From: Streptomyces olivaceoviridis
GTDB taxonomy: Bacteria; Actinomycetota; Actinomycetes; Streptomycetales; Streptomycetaceae
Length of the DNA: 64,000 nt
Assembly (NCBI RefSeq): GCF_014650115.1
Contig: NZ_BMUI01000020.1
Coordinates: forward strand, 62,001 to 126,000
Reading direction: 5' to 3'
Position numbers and translations under genes: made by a program. Shown here piece after piece: positions 25,026 to 32,283 of the stretch; position 1 is the first letter of the stretch, and each line of letters begins with the position of its first letter. The notes beneath the pieces are model-generated. The model did not search any database. It was given only the letters and a program-made list of their open reading frames with translations, and had not been told where the DNA came from.

Positions 25026-25892
25026 GTGCCAACTCCTTCCCTCACCGCTCTGCCCATTCGCCGCCTGACGCTTCGCGATCTCACCGCCTGCGCCGACCTG
25101 TCCGAAGACCGGGGGTGGCCACGTGAGGAACACAAGTGGGGCTTCCTTCTCACAGCCGGGAAGGGCTTCGGCATCGACGACCCCGAGGGCGGCCTCGTCG
25201 CCGCGTGCGTGGTCACGGAGTACGGCACGTGGGGGCGGCCGGATCTCGGCGCCATCGGCATGGTTCTCGTGGCCGAGCGTCACGCCCGTCGGGGCGTCGG
25301 GCGCCGTCTGATGCGGCACGTCATGTCCAGCATGGGGACGACTCCCCTGACGCTGCACGCCACGCCGTACGGCCGTCCCTTGTACGAGGAGCTGGGCTTC
25401 AAGGTGACGGGCCGGGCGGAGATGCTGACGGGCCGCTTCACCCCCGGCGGCCGGGAGGACGGGGTCGTCACGCGTGCTGCCACCGCAGAGGATCTCCCAG
25501 CGATCCTGCGCCTCGACGAGGAGGTGTTCGGCACCGACCGCACCTCTCTCATCACCCGCCTGCCCGCCTTCGCCGATCAACTCCGGGTGGCCGAGGAGGA
25601 CGGCCGCCTCATCGGTTACACCGCCGCGTGGCCCAACATGCACACCCATGTCGTCGGTCCGCTGATCGCCCGGGACACGGAGACCGCCAAGGCACTGATC
25701 GCCTCGCTGGCGGCCCGCACGGACCGTCCGCTGCGGACCGACATCGACGTGCGCCATGAAGAGCTGCTGACCTGGGCGAAGGAGCGCGGACTGGCCTCCG
25801 TGGCCGTCAACTCGGTGATGACCTATGGCATCACGGAACTGCCGGGGGACTGGACCCGGCGGTTCGCACCGCTGACGGTCGCCGCGGGCTGA
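25026..25892 (+). CDS. Tandem GNAT N-acetyltransferase (YitH-like)
   Basis: A 288-residue protein with an N-terminal GNAT domain. Its acetyl-CoA loop is ERHARRGVGRRLM, followed by YGRPLYEELGF. A second GNAT-like half begins with VVTRAATAEDLPAILRLDEEVFG, the layout of YitH/HolE-type proteins. The acceptor substrate is unknown. GTG 25026 is chosen because the family begins near PSLTALPIRRLTLRDL. An in-frame reading extends upstream through parS site 6 but has poor composition. It ends in a strong shared terminator. Confidence 0.78.
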   Translation: MPTPSLTALPIRRLTLRDLTACADLSEDRGWPREEHKWGFLLTAGKGFGIDDPEGGLVAACVVTEYGTWGRPDLGAIGMVLVAERHARRGVGRRLMRHVMSSMGTTPLTLHATPYGRPLYEELGFKVTGRAEMLTGRFTPGGREDGVVTRAATAEDLPAILRLDEEVFGTDRTSLITRLPAFADQLRVAEEDGRLIGYTAAWPNMHTHVVGPLIARDTETAKALIASLAARTDRPLRTDIDVRHEELLTWAKERGLASVAVNSVMTYGITELPGDWTRRFAPLTVAAG

Positions 25893-25908
25893 GTCCTCGT
25901 ACGACGCG

Positions 25909-25943
25909 CACCGGCCCCGCCGCTCGAAGCGGCGGGGCCGGTG
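25909..25943. terminator. Bidirectional hairpin terminator
   Basis: Perfect 16-bp stem CACCGGCCCCGCCGCT / AGCGGCGGGGCCGGTG with a 3-base loop, between the convergent GNAT and GlcG-like genes. Confidence 0.9.
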
Positions 25944-25970
25944 TCATACGGGCCGGGCTGTTGCTGTGGT

Positions 25971-26390
25971 TCAGACGAGCGCCTGCACGGCCGCGGTGGC
26001 GAAGCCGTGGTCCTGGTCCGGAGCACCGCCGCCGACACCGATCGCGCCGACCAGCCGGCCGTCGCGGTGGACCGGGATACCGCCCGCGATGAACAGCAGG
26101 GGCCGGTCGAGCGCCGTGGGCAGGGTGTGGAAGAGGCCGCCGGGCTGGACGGCGTCGACGAGGTCGGCGGTGGGCGTGTTCAGCTGGAGAGCCGTGTAGG
26201 CCTTGCGGGTGCTGGTCTCGCCGGAGATCAGCACGGCGCGGTCGTCCCGGCGGAAGGCGAGCAGGTGGCCGCCGGCGTCCAGGACGGTGATGCTGACGGC
26301 GACTCCGGCGTCCTCGGCCGCCCGGCGGGCGGTGGCGACCAGCAGCTCGGCGTCCTCGATGGTGAGCGGGGCGACGGCGGTGGTGGTCAT
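25971..26390 (-). CDS. GlcG/HbpS-family (DUF336) haem-binding-like protein
   Basis: A 139-residue single-domain protein of the GlcG/HbpS fold (VSITVLDAGGHLLAFRRDD, RKAYTALQL, GGIPVHRDGRLVGAIGVGG). HbpS in Streptomyces is a secreted haem-binding stress sensor. This copy has no signal peptide and no adjacent two-component system, so an intracellular role is more likely. GAGGAG lies 8 nt before ATG 26390. It follows the MFS gene by 99 bp, with a hairpin between them, and is probably in the MarR-controlled unit. Confidence 0.82.
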   Translation of the reverse strand: MTTTAVAPLTIEDAELLVATARRAAEDAGVAVSITVLDAGGHLLAFRRDDRAVLISGETSTRKAYTALQLNTPTADLVDAVQPGGLFHTLPTALDRPLLFIAGGIPVHRDGRLVGAIGVGGGAPDQDHGFATAAVQALV

Positions 26391-26428
26391 GGAGATGTCT
26401 CCTCGGGTGGTGCTGTGGTGGGTGCTTG

Positions 26429-26453
26429 CCGTACCGGGAGAGCCCCGGTACGG
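26429..26453 (-). terminator. Hairpin between MFS and GlcG-like genes
   Basis: Perfect 10-bp stem CCGTACCGGG / CCCGGTACGG with a 5-base loop. It could terminate or attenuate read-through into the GlcG-like gene. Confidence 0.55.
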
Positions 26454-26489
26454 AGGTCTGACGGTGTGAGGCGTCCGGGGTGCGGGCGC

Positions 26490-27746
26490 TCAGTGGTGGA
26501 CGGGCGTCCGCTGCTCCGCCGGTGTGCCGGAGGCGGTCGCGGTCCCGTGGGCGCCGTCACGGCGCTCCAGGGCCGCCGAGAGGAAGGCGAGGACCAGCGC
26601 GGCGGCGGCGAGGGCGGCACCGACCCAGTTGGGGGACGTGTAACCGAAGCCGGCCGCGATCACGAGGCCGCCGAGCCAGGCGGACAGGGCGTTGCCCAGG
26701 TTGAAGGCGCCGATGTTGACGGCCGAGGCGAGCGTCGGAGCGCCGTGTGCCTGGTCGAGGACGCGCTTCTGCAGCGGCGGCACGGTGGCGAAGCCGAGGG
26801 CGCCGATCAGGGCGATGGTCACCCCCGCCGCGATCTTGTTGTGGGCGGTCAGTGTGAAGAGCGCCAGGACGACGGCCAGTGCCCCCAGGGAGACGTACAG
26901 CATCGGCATCAGGGCACGGTCGGCGAACTTGCCGCCGAAGAGGTTGCCGGCCACCATGCCGAGGCCGAACAGGACCAGCAGCCAGGTGACCGATCCGTCG
27001 GCGAAACCGGCGACGTGGGTCATCATCGGGGCGATGTAGGTGATGGCCGCGAAGACACCGCCGAAGCCGAGGACGGTCATCGCCATGGCCAGCAGGACCT
27101 GGGCGTTCTTGAAGGCGGCCAGCTCGTGGCGCAGGTGTACGCCCTCAGGCCGCGGCAGCTCGGGAACGAGCTTGGCGATACCGGCGAGCCCGACGACGCC
27201 GAGGGCTGCGACGATGCCGAAGGTGACGCGCCAGCCGGCGCTCTGCCCGATGAACGTGCCCAGCGGGACGCCGACGACGTTGGCGATGGTCAGACCGGTG
27301 AACATCATGGCGATGGCGCCGGCCTTCTTGTGGGGTGCGACCAGCTCGGCGGCGACGACCGAGCCGATGCCGAAGAAGGCACCGTGGGCGAGCGAGGCGA
27401 CCACTCGTCCGATCAGCATGACCGCGAAGGCCGGGGCGACGGCCGAGAGCAGGTTCCCGGCGATGAACAGGCCCATGAGCAGCATCAGCATCCGCTTGCG
27501 CGGGACCTTGGTGCCGAGCACGGTCATCAGCGGGGCGCCGATGACCACGCCGAGCGCGTAGCCGGTCACGAGCAGGCCCGCCGTGGGGATGGAGACCCCG
27601 AAGTCACTCGCGACCTCGGGCAGCAAGCCCATGATCACGAACTCGGTCGTTCCGATTCCGAAGGCCCCGATCGCGAGGGCCAGAAGCGCGAGAGGCATGA
27701 GGGGGTACACCTTCCCAGACGATTGCAGGAGCGCGTTGCGTTCCAT
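26490..27746 (-). CDS. MFS drug/arabinose-efflux-type transporter (DHA1)
   Basis: A roughly 418-residue, 12-helix major facilitator exporter of the AraJ/YdhP/CmlA-like DHA1 group. The N-terminal signature is LALAIGAFGIGTTEFVIMGLLPEVA, and the motif A-like loop is GTKVPRKRMLML. It is divergent from a MarR regulator, the usual arrangement for efflux pumps induced by small phenolics or antibiotics. ATG 27746 lacks a Shine-Dalgarno; GTG 27749 is adjacent. The substrate is unknown. Confidence 0.88.
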   Translation of the reverse strand: MERNALLQSSGKVYPLMPLALLALAIGAFGIGTTEFVIMGLLPEVASDFGVSIPTAGLLVTGYALGVVIGAPLMTVLGTKVPRKRMLMLLMGLFIAGNLLSAVAPAFAVMLIGRVVASLAHGAFFGIGSVVAAELVAPHKKAGAIAMMFTGLTIANVVGVPLGTFIGQSAGWRVTFGIVAALGVVGLAGIAKLVPELPRPEGVHLRHELAAFKNAQVLLAMAMTVLGFGGVFAAITYIAPMMTHVAGFADGSVTWLLVLFGLGMVAGNLFGGKFADRALMPMLYVSLGALAVVLALFTLTAHNKIAAGVTIALIGALGFATVPPLQKRVLDQAHGAPTLASAVNIGAFNLGNALSAWLGGLVIAAGFGYTSPNWVGAALAAAALVLAFLSAALERRDGAHGTATASGTPAEQRTPVHH

Positions 27747-27843
27747 CACAATAATTGCAGACGCGGGCTAAATGCAAGCGACGTCTATTGCGGCGGTGCT
27801 CTACTCTTGTGATGCAGCCATTCCGGGACGGAGGAAAACGCCA
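27747..27843. promoter_or_regulatory. Divergent MFS/marR control region
   Basis: A 97-bp AT-richer gap holding AATAATTGCAGACG (from 27750) and, inverted, CGACGTCTATTGC (27779-27791). They share an AGACG...CGTCT dyad that would suit MarR autoregulation of both genes. GGAGG at 27830-27834 is the marR Shine-Dalgarno. Confidence 0.4.
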
Positions 27844-28302
27844 ATGACAGCGACGGACCCCGCGCTCACCGCCCTCGCACAGGGCTGGTGCGCCCTTTCT
27901 GCGCTGCATGGACGGATCGAGGCGCACATCGAGCGCGCCCTACAGGCCAAGCACGACCTGAGCGTCCGCGAGTACTCACTGCTGGACGTCCTCAGCAGAC
28001 AGCACGAAGGCGAGGGCGGGCATCTTCAGATGAAGCAGGTCGCCGACGCGGTCGTGCTCAGCCAGAGCGCCACCACCCGCCTGGTGACCCGGCTGGAGGA
28101 CCGCGGACTGCTGGAGCGCTACCTGTGCCCCACCGACCGGCGCGGCATCTACACCAACGTCACCCCGGCTGGCCTGCGGCTGCTGGAGGAGGCGCGGCCC
28201 ACCAATGACGCCGCCCTGCGCGAGGCGCTGGACAGCGCTGCTCAGAGCCCCGAACTGGCGCCGCTGGTGCGCGTGGTGGAGTCCCTGAACGTGCCCGCGT
28301 AG
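27844..28302 (+). CDS. MarR-family transcriptional regulator
   Basis: A 152-residue winged-helix regulator: HLQMKQVADAVVLSQSATTRLVTRLEDRGLLERYLCPTDRRGIYTNVTPAG is the recognition helix plus wing. It probably represses itself and the divergent MFS-GlcG unit. ATG 27844 has GGAGG 9 nt upstream; an ATG at 27772 lies in the promoter region and was rejected. A GNAT gene follows 9 bp after its stop. Confidence 0.88.
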   Translation: MTATDPALTALAQGWCALSALHGRIEAHIERALQAKHDLSVREYSLLDVLSRQHEGEGGHLQMKQVADAVVLSQSATTRLVTRLEDRGLLERYLCPTDRRGIYTNVTPAGLRLLEEARPTNDAALREALDSAAQSPELAPLVRVVESLNVPA

Positions 28303-28311
28303 GGTGCGCCC

Positions 28312-28764
28312 ATGGACGATCTTGAGGTACGTGCCGCGACCGCCGATGACCTCCCGGCGATCGTGGCGATGCTCGCCGACGACCCGCTCGGGGCCCAGCG
28401 CGAGTCACCCGGCGATCTCACGCCGTACCGGAGCGCGCTGGAACGCCTTGCCGCCGACCCCAACCAGCACGTCGTCGTCGCCGTACGCGACGGCCGTGTG
28501 ATCGGGACTCTCCAGCTGACGATCATCCCAGGGCTCTCGCACAAGGGGGCCACTCGTGCGCTCATCGAGGCCGTACGCATCCACGCCGACGAGCGGGGCA
28601 GCGGGCTGGGCGGCCGGCTGATCGAGTGGGCGATCGACACGTCCCGACGACTCGACTGCCGGATGGTGCAGCTCACGTCCGACAAGACGCGGACCGATGC
28701 TCACCGTTTCTACGAGAGGCTGGGCTTCACCGCCTCACACGAGGGCTTCAAGCTGCGCCTTTGA
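28312..28764 (+). CDS. GNAT N-acetyltransferase
   Basis: A 150-residue single GNAT domain with acetyl-CoA loop ERGSGLGGRLIEWA and a terminal DAHRFYERLGFTASHEG. The acceptor is unknown. It sits 9 bp after marR and is probably co-transcribed with it. A parS-centred palindrome follows the gene. Confidence 0.85.
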   Translation: MDDLEVRAATADDLPAIVAMLADDPLGAQRESPGDLTPYRSALERLAADPNQHVVVAVRDGRVIGTLQLTIIPGLSHKGATRALIEAVRIHADERGSGLGGRLIEWAIDTSRRLDCRMVQLTSDKTRTDAHRFYERLGFTASHEGFKLRL

Positions 28765-28784
28765 CGGCGGCCCGAAGAACGGAA

Positions 28785-28818
28785 CAGGGGGTGTGTTCCA
28801 CGTGAAACACACCCCCTG
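28785..28818. terminator. 34-bp inverted repeat with parS-like core between convergent genes
   Basis: Ten-base arms CAGGGGGTGT / ACACCCCCTG flank parS-like site 7, midway between the convergent GNAT and serine-hydrolase genes. It looks like a bidirectional terminator that doubles as a ParB site. Confidence 0.7.
28795..28808. other. parS-like site 7 (one mismatch)
   Basis: GTTCCACGTGAAAC at the centre of the 34-bp inverted repeat. It carries the same substitution as sites 4 and 5. Confidence 0.75.
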
Positions 28819-28830
28819 TGCCTATCCGGG

Positions 28831-30216
28831 CTAGCCGATGCCCCGCCATCCCTCCGGATCCACGCCACCGGGCACCGGGGCCTCGGGGGCGTACGGCTGC
28901 CGGGTGAACACGAATGAGCCGAGATCCAGGTGGCTCACCGACCCGTCCGGGCGCCGCTCGGGACGCAGCAGCTCACCGGCGTAGTAGCCCTCCAGCCCCG
29001 TCCAGGTGCCGTCGCCGTTCGCGCGGAAGCGGGCTTTCCGTCCACCACCCGCCAGGGGCGCCAGCGCGAGCAGGCCGTCGGCGGTCGCACGCAGGCCGAA
29101 GGCGTGGGTGCCCCAGTACCACTGCCCCACGAGCCCCAACACGGCCGGGTCGACCTCCCTCAGCGGTCGCCAGGGCTCGGGGATGCGCGGCTCCGCCTCC
29201 GCGACGATCCGGACGAGATCCGCTCCCACGGCACCCAGCGGCGGACCACTGGTGCAGTTGGCGAGCACCACCGCGGCCACGTCGTCCTCCACGCTGATCG
29301 TGAGGTTGGCCAGAAAACCCGGCAGGGAACCGGAGTGCCCGACGAGCAGCCGGCCGTCACGGCACTGGATCTGCATGCCCAGGCCGTACGTGTCCCCGTC
29401 CACCACATCCGCGGCCTCGGCGGGCGCCGCCGGGGTGCGCATCTCCCGGACGGACTCCGCACTCAGGACCCGCTCGTCTCCGCCGGCCAGAAACGCCGCG
29501 AACCGCGCCAGGTCCCCGGTGGTCGACCAGAGCTGCCCGGCCGGTGCCATCCGGCCCAGGTCCTCCGTCGGCTCGGGGAGCATCGCGTCGGCCCACGGGT
29601 GCACCGCCCATCCGCCCGCGTGCGGGTGCTCCGGCTGCGAGCTCGTCCGGTGCAGGCCCAGCGGCTCCAGGATCTCCGCGCGCAGCACCTCCTCCCAGGG
29701 CGCGCCGCGCAGCTCTTCCACCAGGGCCCCGAGAACCGTGTAGCCGGGGTTGGAGTAGTGGTGCCGTCGGCCGACGGGATGCAGGAGGGGCTGTTCCCCG
29801 AGCACATCGCTCAGTGCGGGCCGCAGGGAGCCGGGCGTCCGCTCCCACCAGGGCGCGGGCGATTCGGCCGCCAACCCGGCGGTGTGCGCGAGCAGTTCCG
29901 CGATCGTCGACTCCCCGGCGCCGGTGCCCGGCAGATGCTTCTCCAGCGGGTCACCGAGATCGAGGACGCCCTCGTCCCGCAGCCGCATCACCAGTACGGC
30001 GGTGAAGGTCTTGGTGATGGATCCGATCCGGTACTGCACGGTCTCGTCCGGTCCGTGCCCGTCCACCGAGGTCCGCGCCCCGTGCCACACGGCCTGCCCG
30101 TCCCGCACCACGGCGGCGACCAGTGACGGAGCCCGTCCATCGGCCTGCGCGACAGCGATCCGGTGGAGCAAGGCCCGGCGGGTGGCGGGGAGCAGCGCTT
30201 CCTGAGTTCTCGTCAT
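28831..30216 (-). CDS. Serine hydrolase of the class C beta-lactamase / esterase family
   Basis: A 461-residue protein with the AmpC-like catalytic set: S-x-x-K in GSITKTFTA (about residue 69), Y-x-N in YSNPGY (about 155) and a C-terminal HSG in VGHSGSLPG replacing KTG. It has no signal peptide or lipobox, so it is likely a cytosolic esterase or peptidase rather than a true beta-lactamase. An extra ~100-residue C-terminal beta domain follows. ATG 30216 is preceded by AGGTGG at about 9 nt. Confidence 0.82.
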   Translation of the reverse strand: MTRTQEALLPATRRALLHRIAVAQADGRAPSLVAAVVRDGQAVWHGARTSVDGHGPDETVQYRIGSITKTFTAVLVMRLRDEGVLDLGDPLEKHLPGTGAGESTIAELLAHTAGLAAESPAPWWERTPGSLRPALSDVLGEQPLLHPVGRRHHYSNPGYTVLGALVEELRGAPWEEVLRAEILEPLGLHRTSSQPEHPHAGGWAVHPWADAMLPEPTEDLGRMAPAGQLWSTTGDLARFAAFLAGGDERVLSAESVREMRTPAAPAEAADVVDGDTYGLGMQIQCRDGRLLVGHSGSLPGFLANLTISVEDDVAAVVLANCTSGPPLGAVGADLVRIVAEAEPRIPEPWRPLREVDPAVLGLVGQWYWGTHAFGLRATADGLLALAPLAGGGRKARFRANGDGTWTGLEGYYAGELLRPERRPDGSVSHLDLGSFVFTRQPYAPEAPVPGGVDPEGWRGIG

Positions 30217-30323
30217 GGGCCCAGTCCACCTGGTACGGCGGCGGGCGTCGAATGCATTTGCCGCGCGCCCCCGGGCCGGGCCCGCCGACACCCCCGCCCG
30301 TCACCGCGGATGTGCCCGGTGGA

Positions 30324-31802
30324 TCAGGTCTGGGCCATGTCCACGAAGCGCGAGTAGTGGCCCTGGAAGGCGACCGTGATGGTCGCCGTCGGGCCGTTTC
30401 GGTGCTTGGCGACGATCAGGTCCGCCTCGCCCGCGCGCGGCGACTCCTTCTCGTACGCGTCCTCACGGTGCAGCAGGATGACCATGTCGGCGTCCTGCTC
30501 GATGGAGCCGGACTCACGCAGGTCGGAGACCATCGGCTTCTTGTCCGTGCGCTGCTCGGGACCACGGTTGAGCTGCGAGAGCGCGATGACCGGGATCTCC
30601 AGCTCCTTCGCGAGGAGCTTGAGGTTACGGGACATGTCCGAGACCTCCTGCTGACGGCTCTCGGCGCGCTTGGAGCCACCGGACTGCATCAGCTGGAGGT
30701 AGTCGATGACGACCAGCTTCAGGTCGTTGCGCTGCTTCAGGCGCCGGCACTTGGCGCGGATCTCCATCATCGACAGGTTCGGGGAGTCGTCGATGTACAG
30801 CGGCGCGGCCGACACGTCCGGCATGCGGCGGGCGAGCCGCGTCCAGTCCTCGTCGGTCATCGTGCCGGACCGCATGTGGTGCAGGGCGACTCGGGCCTCG
30901 GCGGACAGCAGGCGCATCGCGATCTCGTTGCGGCCCATTTCGAGCGAGAAGATGACGCTCGGGAGATTGTGCTTGATGGAGGCGGCCCGCGCGAAGTCCA
31001 GGGCGAGGGTCGACTTACCCATGGCGGGACGGGCCGCGATGACGATCATCTGGCCCGGGTGGAGGCCGTTCGTCAGCGAGTCGAAGTCCGTGAAGCCTGT
31101 GGGCACACCTGTCATCTCGCCGCTGCGCGAGCCGATCGCCTCGATCTCGTCGAGGGCGCCTTCCATGATGTCGCCGAGCGGGAGGTAGTCCTCGCTGGTG
31201 CGCTGCTCGGTGACGGCGTAGATCTCGGCCTGGGCGCGGTTGACGATCTCGTCCACGTCTCCGTCGGCCGCGTATCCCATCTGCGTGATGCGCGTACCGG
31301 CCTCGACCAGGCGGCGCAGGACGGCCCGCTCATGGACGATCTCCGCGTAGTACTCGGCGTTGGCGGCCGTCGGCACGGTCTGGACGAGGCTGTGCAGATA
31401 CGCGGCGCCGCCGACCTTGTTGATCTCGCCACGCTTGGTGAGTTCGGCGGCGATGGTGATCGGGTCGGCCGGCTCGCCCTTGGCGTAGACGTCCAGGATG
31501 GCCTGGTAGATCGTCTCGTGCGCGGGCTTGTAGAAGTCGTGGCCCTTGAGGATCTCGACGACATCGGCGATGGCGTCCTTGGACAGCAGCATGCCGCCCA
31601 GCACGGACTGCTCGGCGTCCAGATCCTGTGGCGGCACCCGCTCGAAGGACGAACCCCCGCCGTCCCAGGCGCCGTTCTCCCGGCCCCGGTCGTGCTGCTC
31701 GTCACGACCCCGGCCGACATCACCGCGCCGGCGGGAGGCCGGCAGACGATCACTGGGCCCGCTGTCGGCCCATGGATCGTCCAAGGGCTCGGAAATGCTC
31801 AC
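30324..31802 (-). CDS. dnaB: Replicative DNA helicase DnaB
   Basis: A 492-residue hexameric 5'-3' helicase of the replisome. The N-terminal primase-binding domain starts at RVPPQDLDAEQSVLGGMLLS after a ~50-residue charged tail. The RecA-like motor has Walker A ARPAMGKST (257-265), Walker B LVVIDYLQLM and the H4 arginine-rich segment near RGPEQRTDKKPMVSDLRESG. No intein is present, unlike many mycobacterial DnaB genes. GTG 31802 is chosen because GGAGGAGG sits about 7 nt upstream. Its promoter region contains a DnaA-box cluster. Confidence 0.96.
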   Translation of the reverse strand: MSISEPLDDPWADSGPSDRLPASRRRGDVGRGRDEQHDRGRENGAWDGGGSSFERVPPQDLDAEQSVLGGMLLSKDAIADVVEILKGHDFYKPAHETIYQAILDVYAKGEPADPITIAAELTKRGEINKVGGAAYLHSLVQTVPTAANAEYYAEIVHERAVLRRLVEAGTRITQMGYAADGDVDEIVNRAQAEIYAVTEQRTSEDYLPLGDIMEGALDEIEAIGSRSGEMTGVPTGFTDFDSLTNGLHPGQMIVIAARPAMGKSTLALDFARAASIKHNLPSVIFSLEMGRNEIAMRLLSAEARVALHHMRSGTMTDEDWTRLARRMPDVSAAPLYIDDSPNLSMMEIRAKCRRLKQRNDLKLVVIDYLQLMQSGGSKRAESRQQEVSDMSRNLKLLAKELEIPVIALSQLNRGPEQRTDKKPMVSDLRESGSIEQDADMVILLHREDAYEKESPRAGEADLIVAKHRNGPTATITVAFQGHYSRFVDMAQT

Positions 31803-32006
31803 CGAGCCACCTCCTCCCGTCCGCACGGCGGACCTCGCCGTGTCCTCTTTTGTACGGCACGGCACTGACAAACAAGACGCCCAACTCCGGTTCTCGCGCG
31901 TCGGGTTTGTGACGGTTCCCCGGCCCGAAGAAGGACGTCTTCGGGGGCCGGCGAGGGAGCGGGCGCCGGACCACCGTAGGCCCGTCGGCACCGTCAGCCA
32001 ATCTGG

Positions 32007-32095
32007 TTATCCACAGGCCATGTGGACGACGGCCCGGATGCTGTGGAGAACTCGCCGAAACCTGTGCACGACCCGGTGGAAAGCCCTGTGAACAA
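32007..32095. promoter_or_regulatory. Cluster of five DnaA-box-like 9-mers
   Basis: Read on the strand of the consensus TTGTCCACA/TTATCCACA these are: TTATCCACA (32007-32015, exact E. coli consensus); TCGTCCACA (32021-32029); TTCTCCACA (32042-32050); TCGTGCACA (32063-32071); TTGTTCACA (32087-32095). The last four share orientation and are spaced 21, 21 and 24 bp, about two helical turns, as expected for cooperative DnaA binding on one DNA face. Confidence 0.7.
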
Positions 32096-32246
32096 GCCCT
32101 CGCTCCCCTCAAGACCAAGCCTCTGACCTGCATATTTATGATCCACTGGCTGTGCAGAGAAAAAACTTCCCCAGTCGGGCCAAGATCGCTTCGAACGGCA
32201 CCCGAAAGGACACGGCTCGCGATCAATAGTAAGGACCACTAGCCGC

Positions 32247-32275
32247 TTGCATCTCTTACCTGTGGACGGTTACAT
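32247..32275 (+). promoter_or_regulatory. Leaderless promoter of MATE gene with embedded DnaA-like box
   Basis: TTGCAT (32247-32252), a 17-bp spacer and TTACAT (32270-32275) form a sigma-HrdB-type promoter. Its start point falls at or next to the ATG at 32284. TGTGGACGG (32261-32269; reverse CCGTCCACA) occupies the spacer, so DnaA binding there would occlude RNA polymerase. Confidence 0.55.
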
Positions 32276-32283
32276 TGATGCTC

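Larger units (their letters stand above)
31803..32283. other. Divergent dnaB/MATE intergenic region
   Basis: About 480 bp with no credible gene. It holds the DnaA-box-like cluster (32007-32095), further weak matches at 32151-32159 and 32261-32269, an AT-rich stretch (about 32128-32170), and a leaderless promoter for the MATE gene. No dnaB promoter is obvious. Confidence 0.7.

Noticed and set aside
32007..32275. A second chromosomal origin at the dnaB/MATE gap
   Set aside because: Too few DnaA-like boxes and only a short AT-rich stretch. Streptomyces oriC lies next to dnaA/dnaN, expected outside the right edge.
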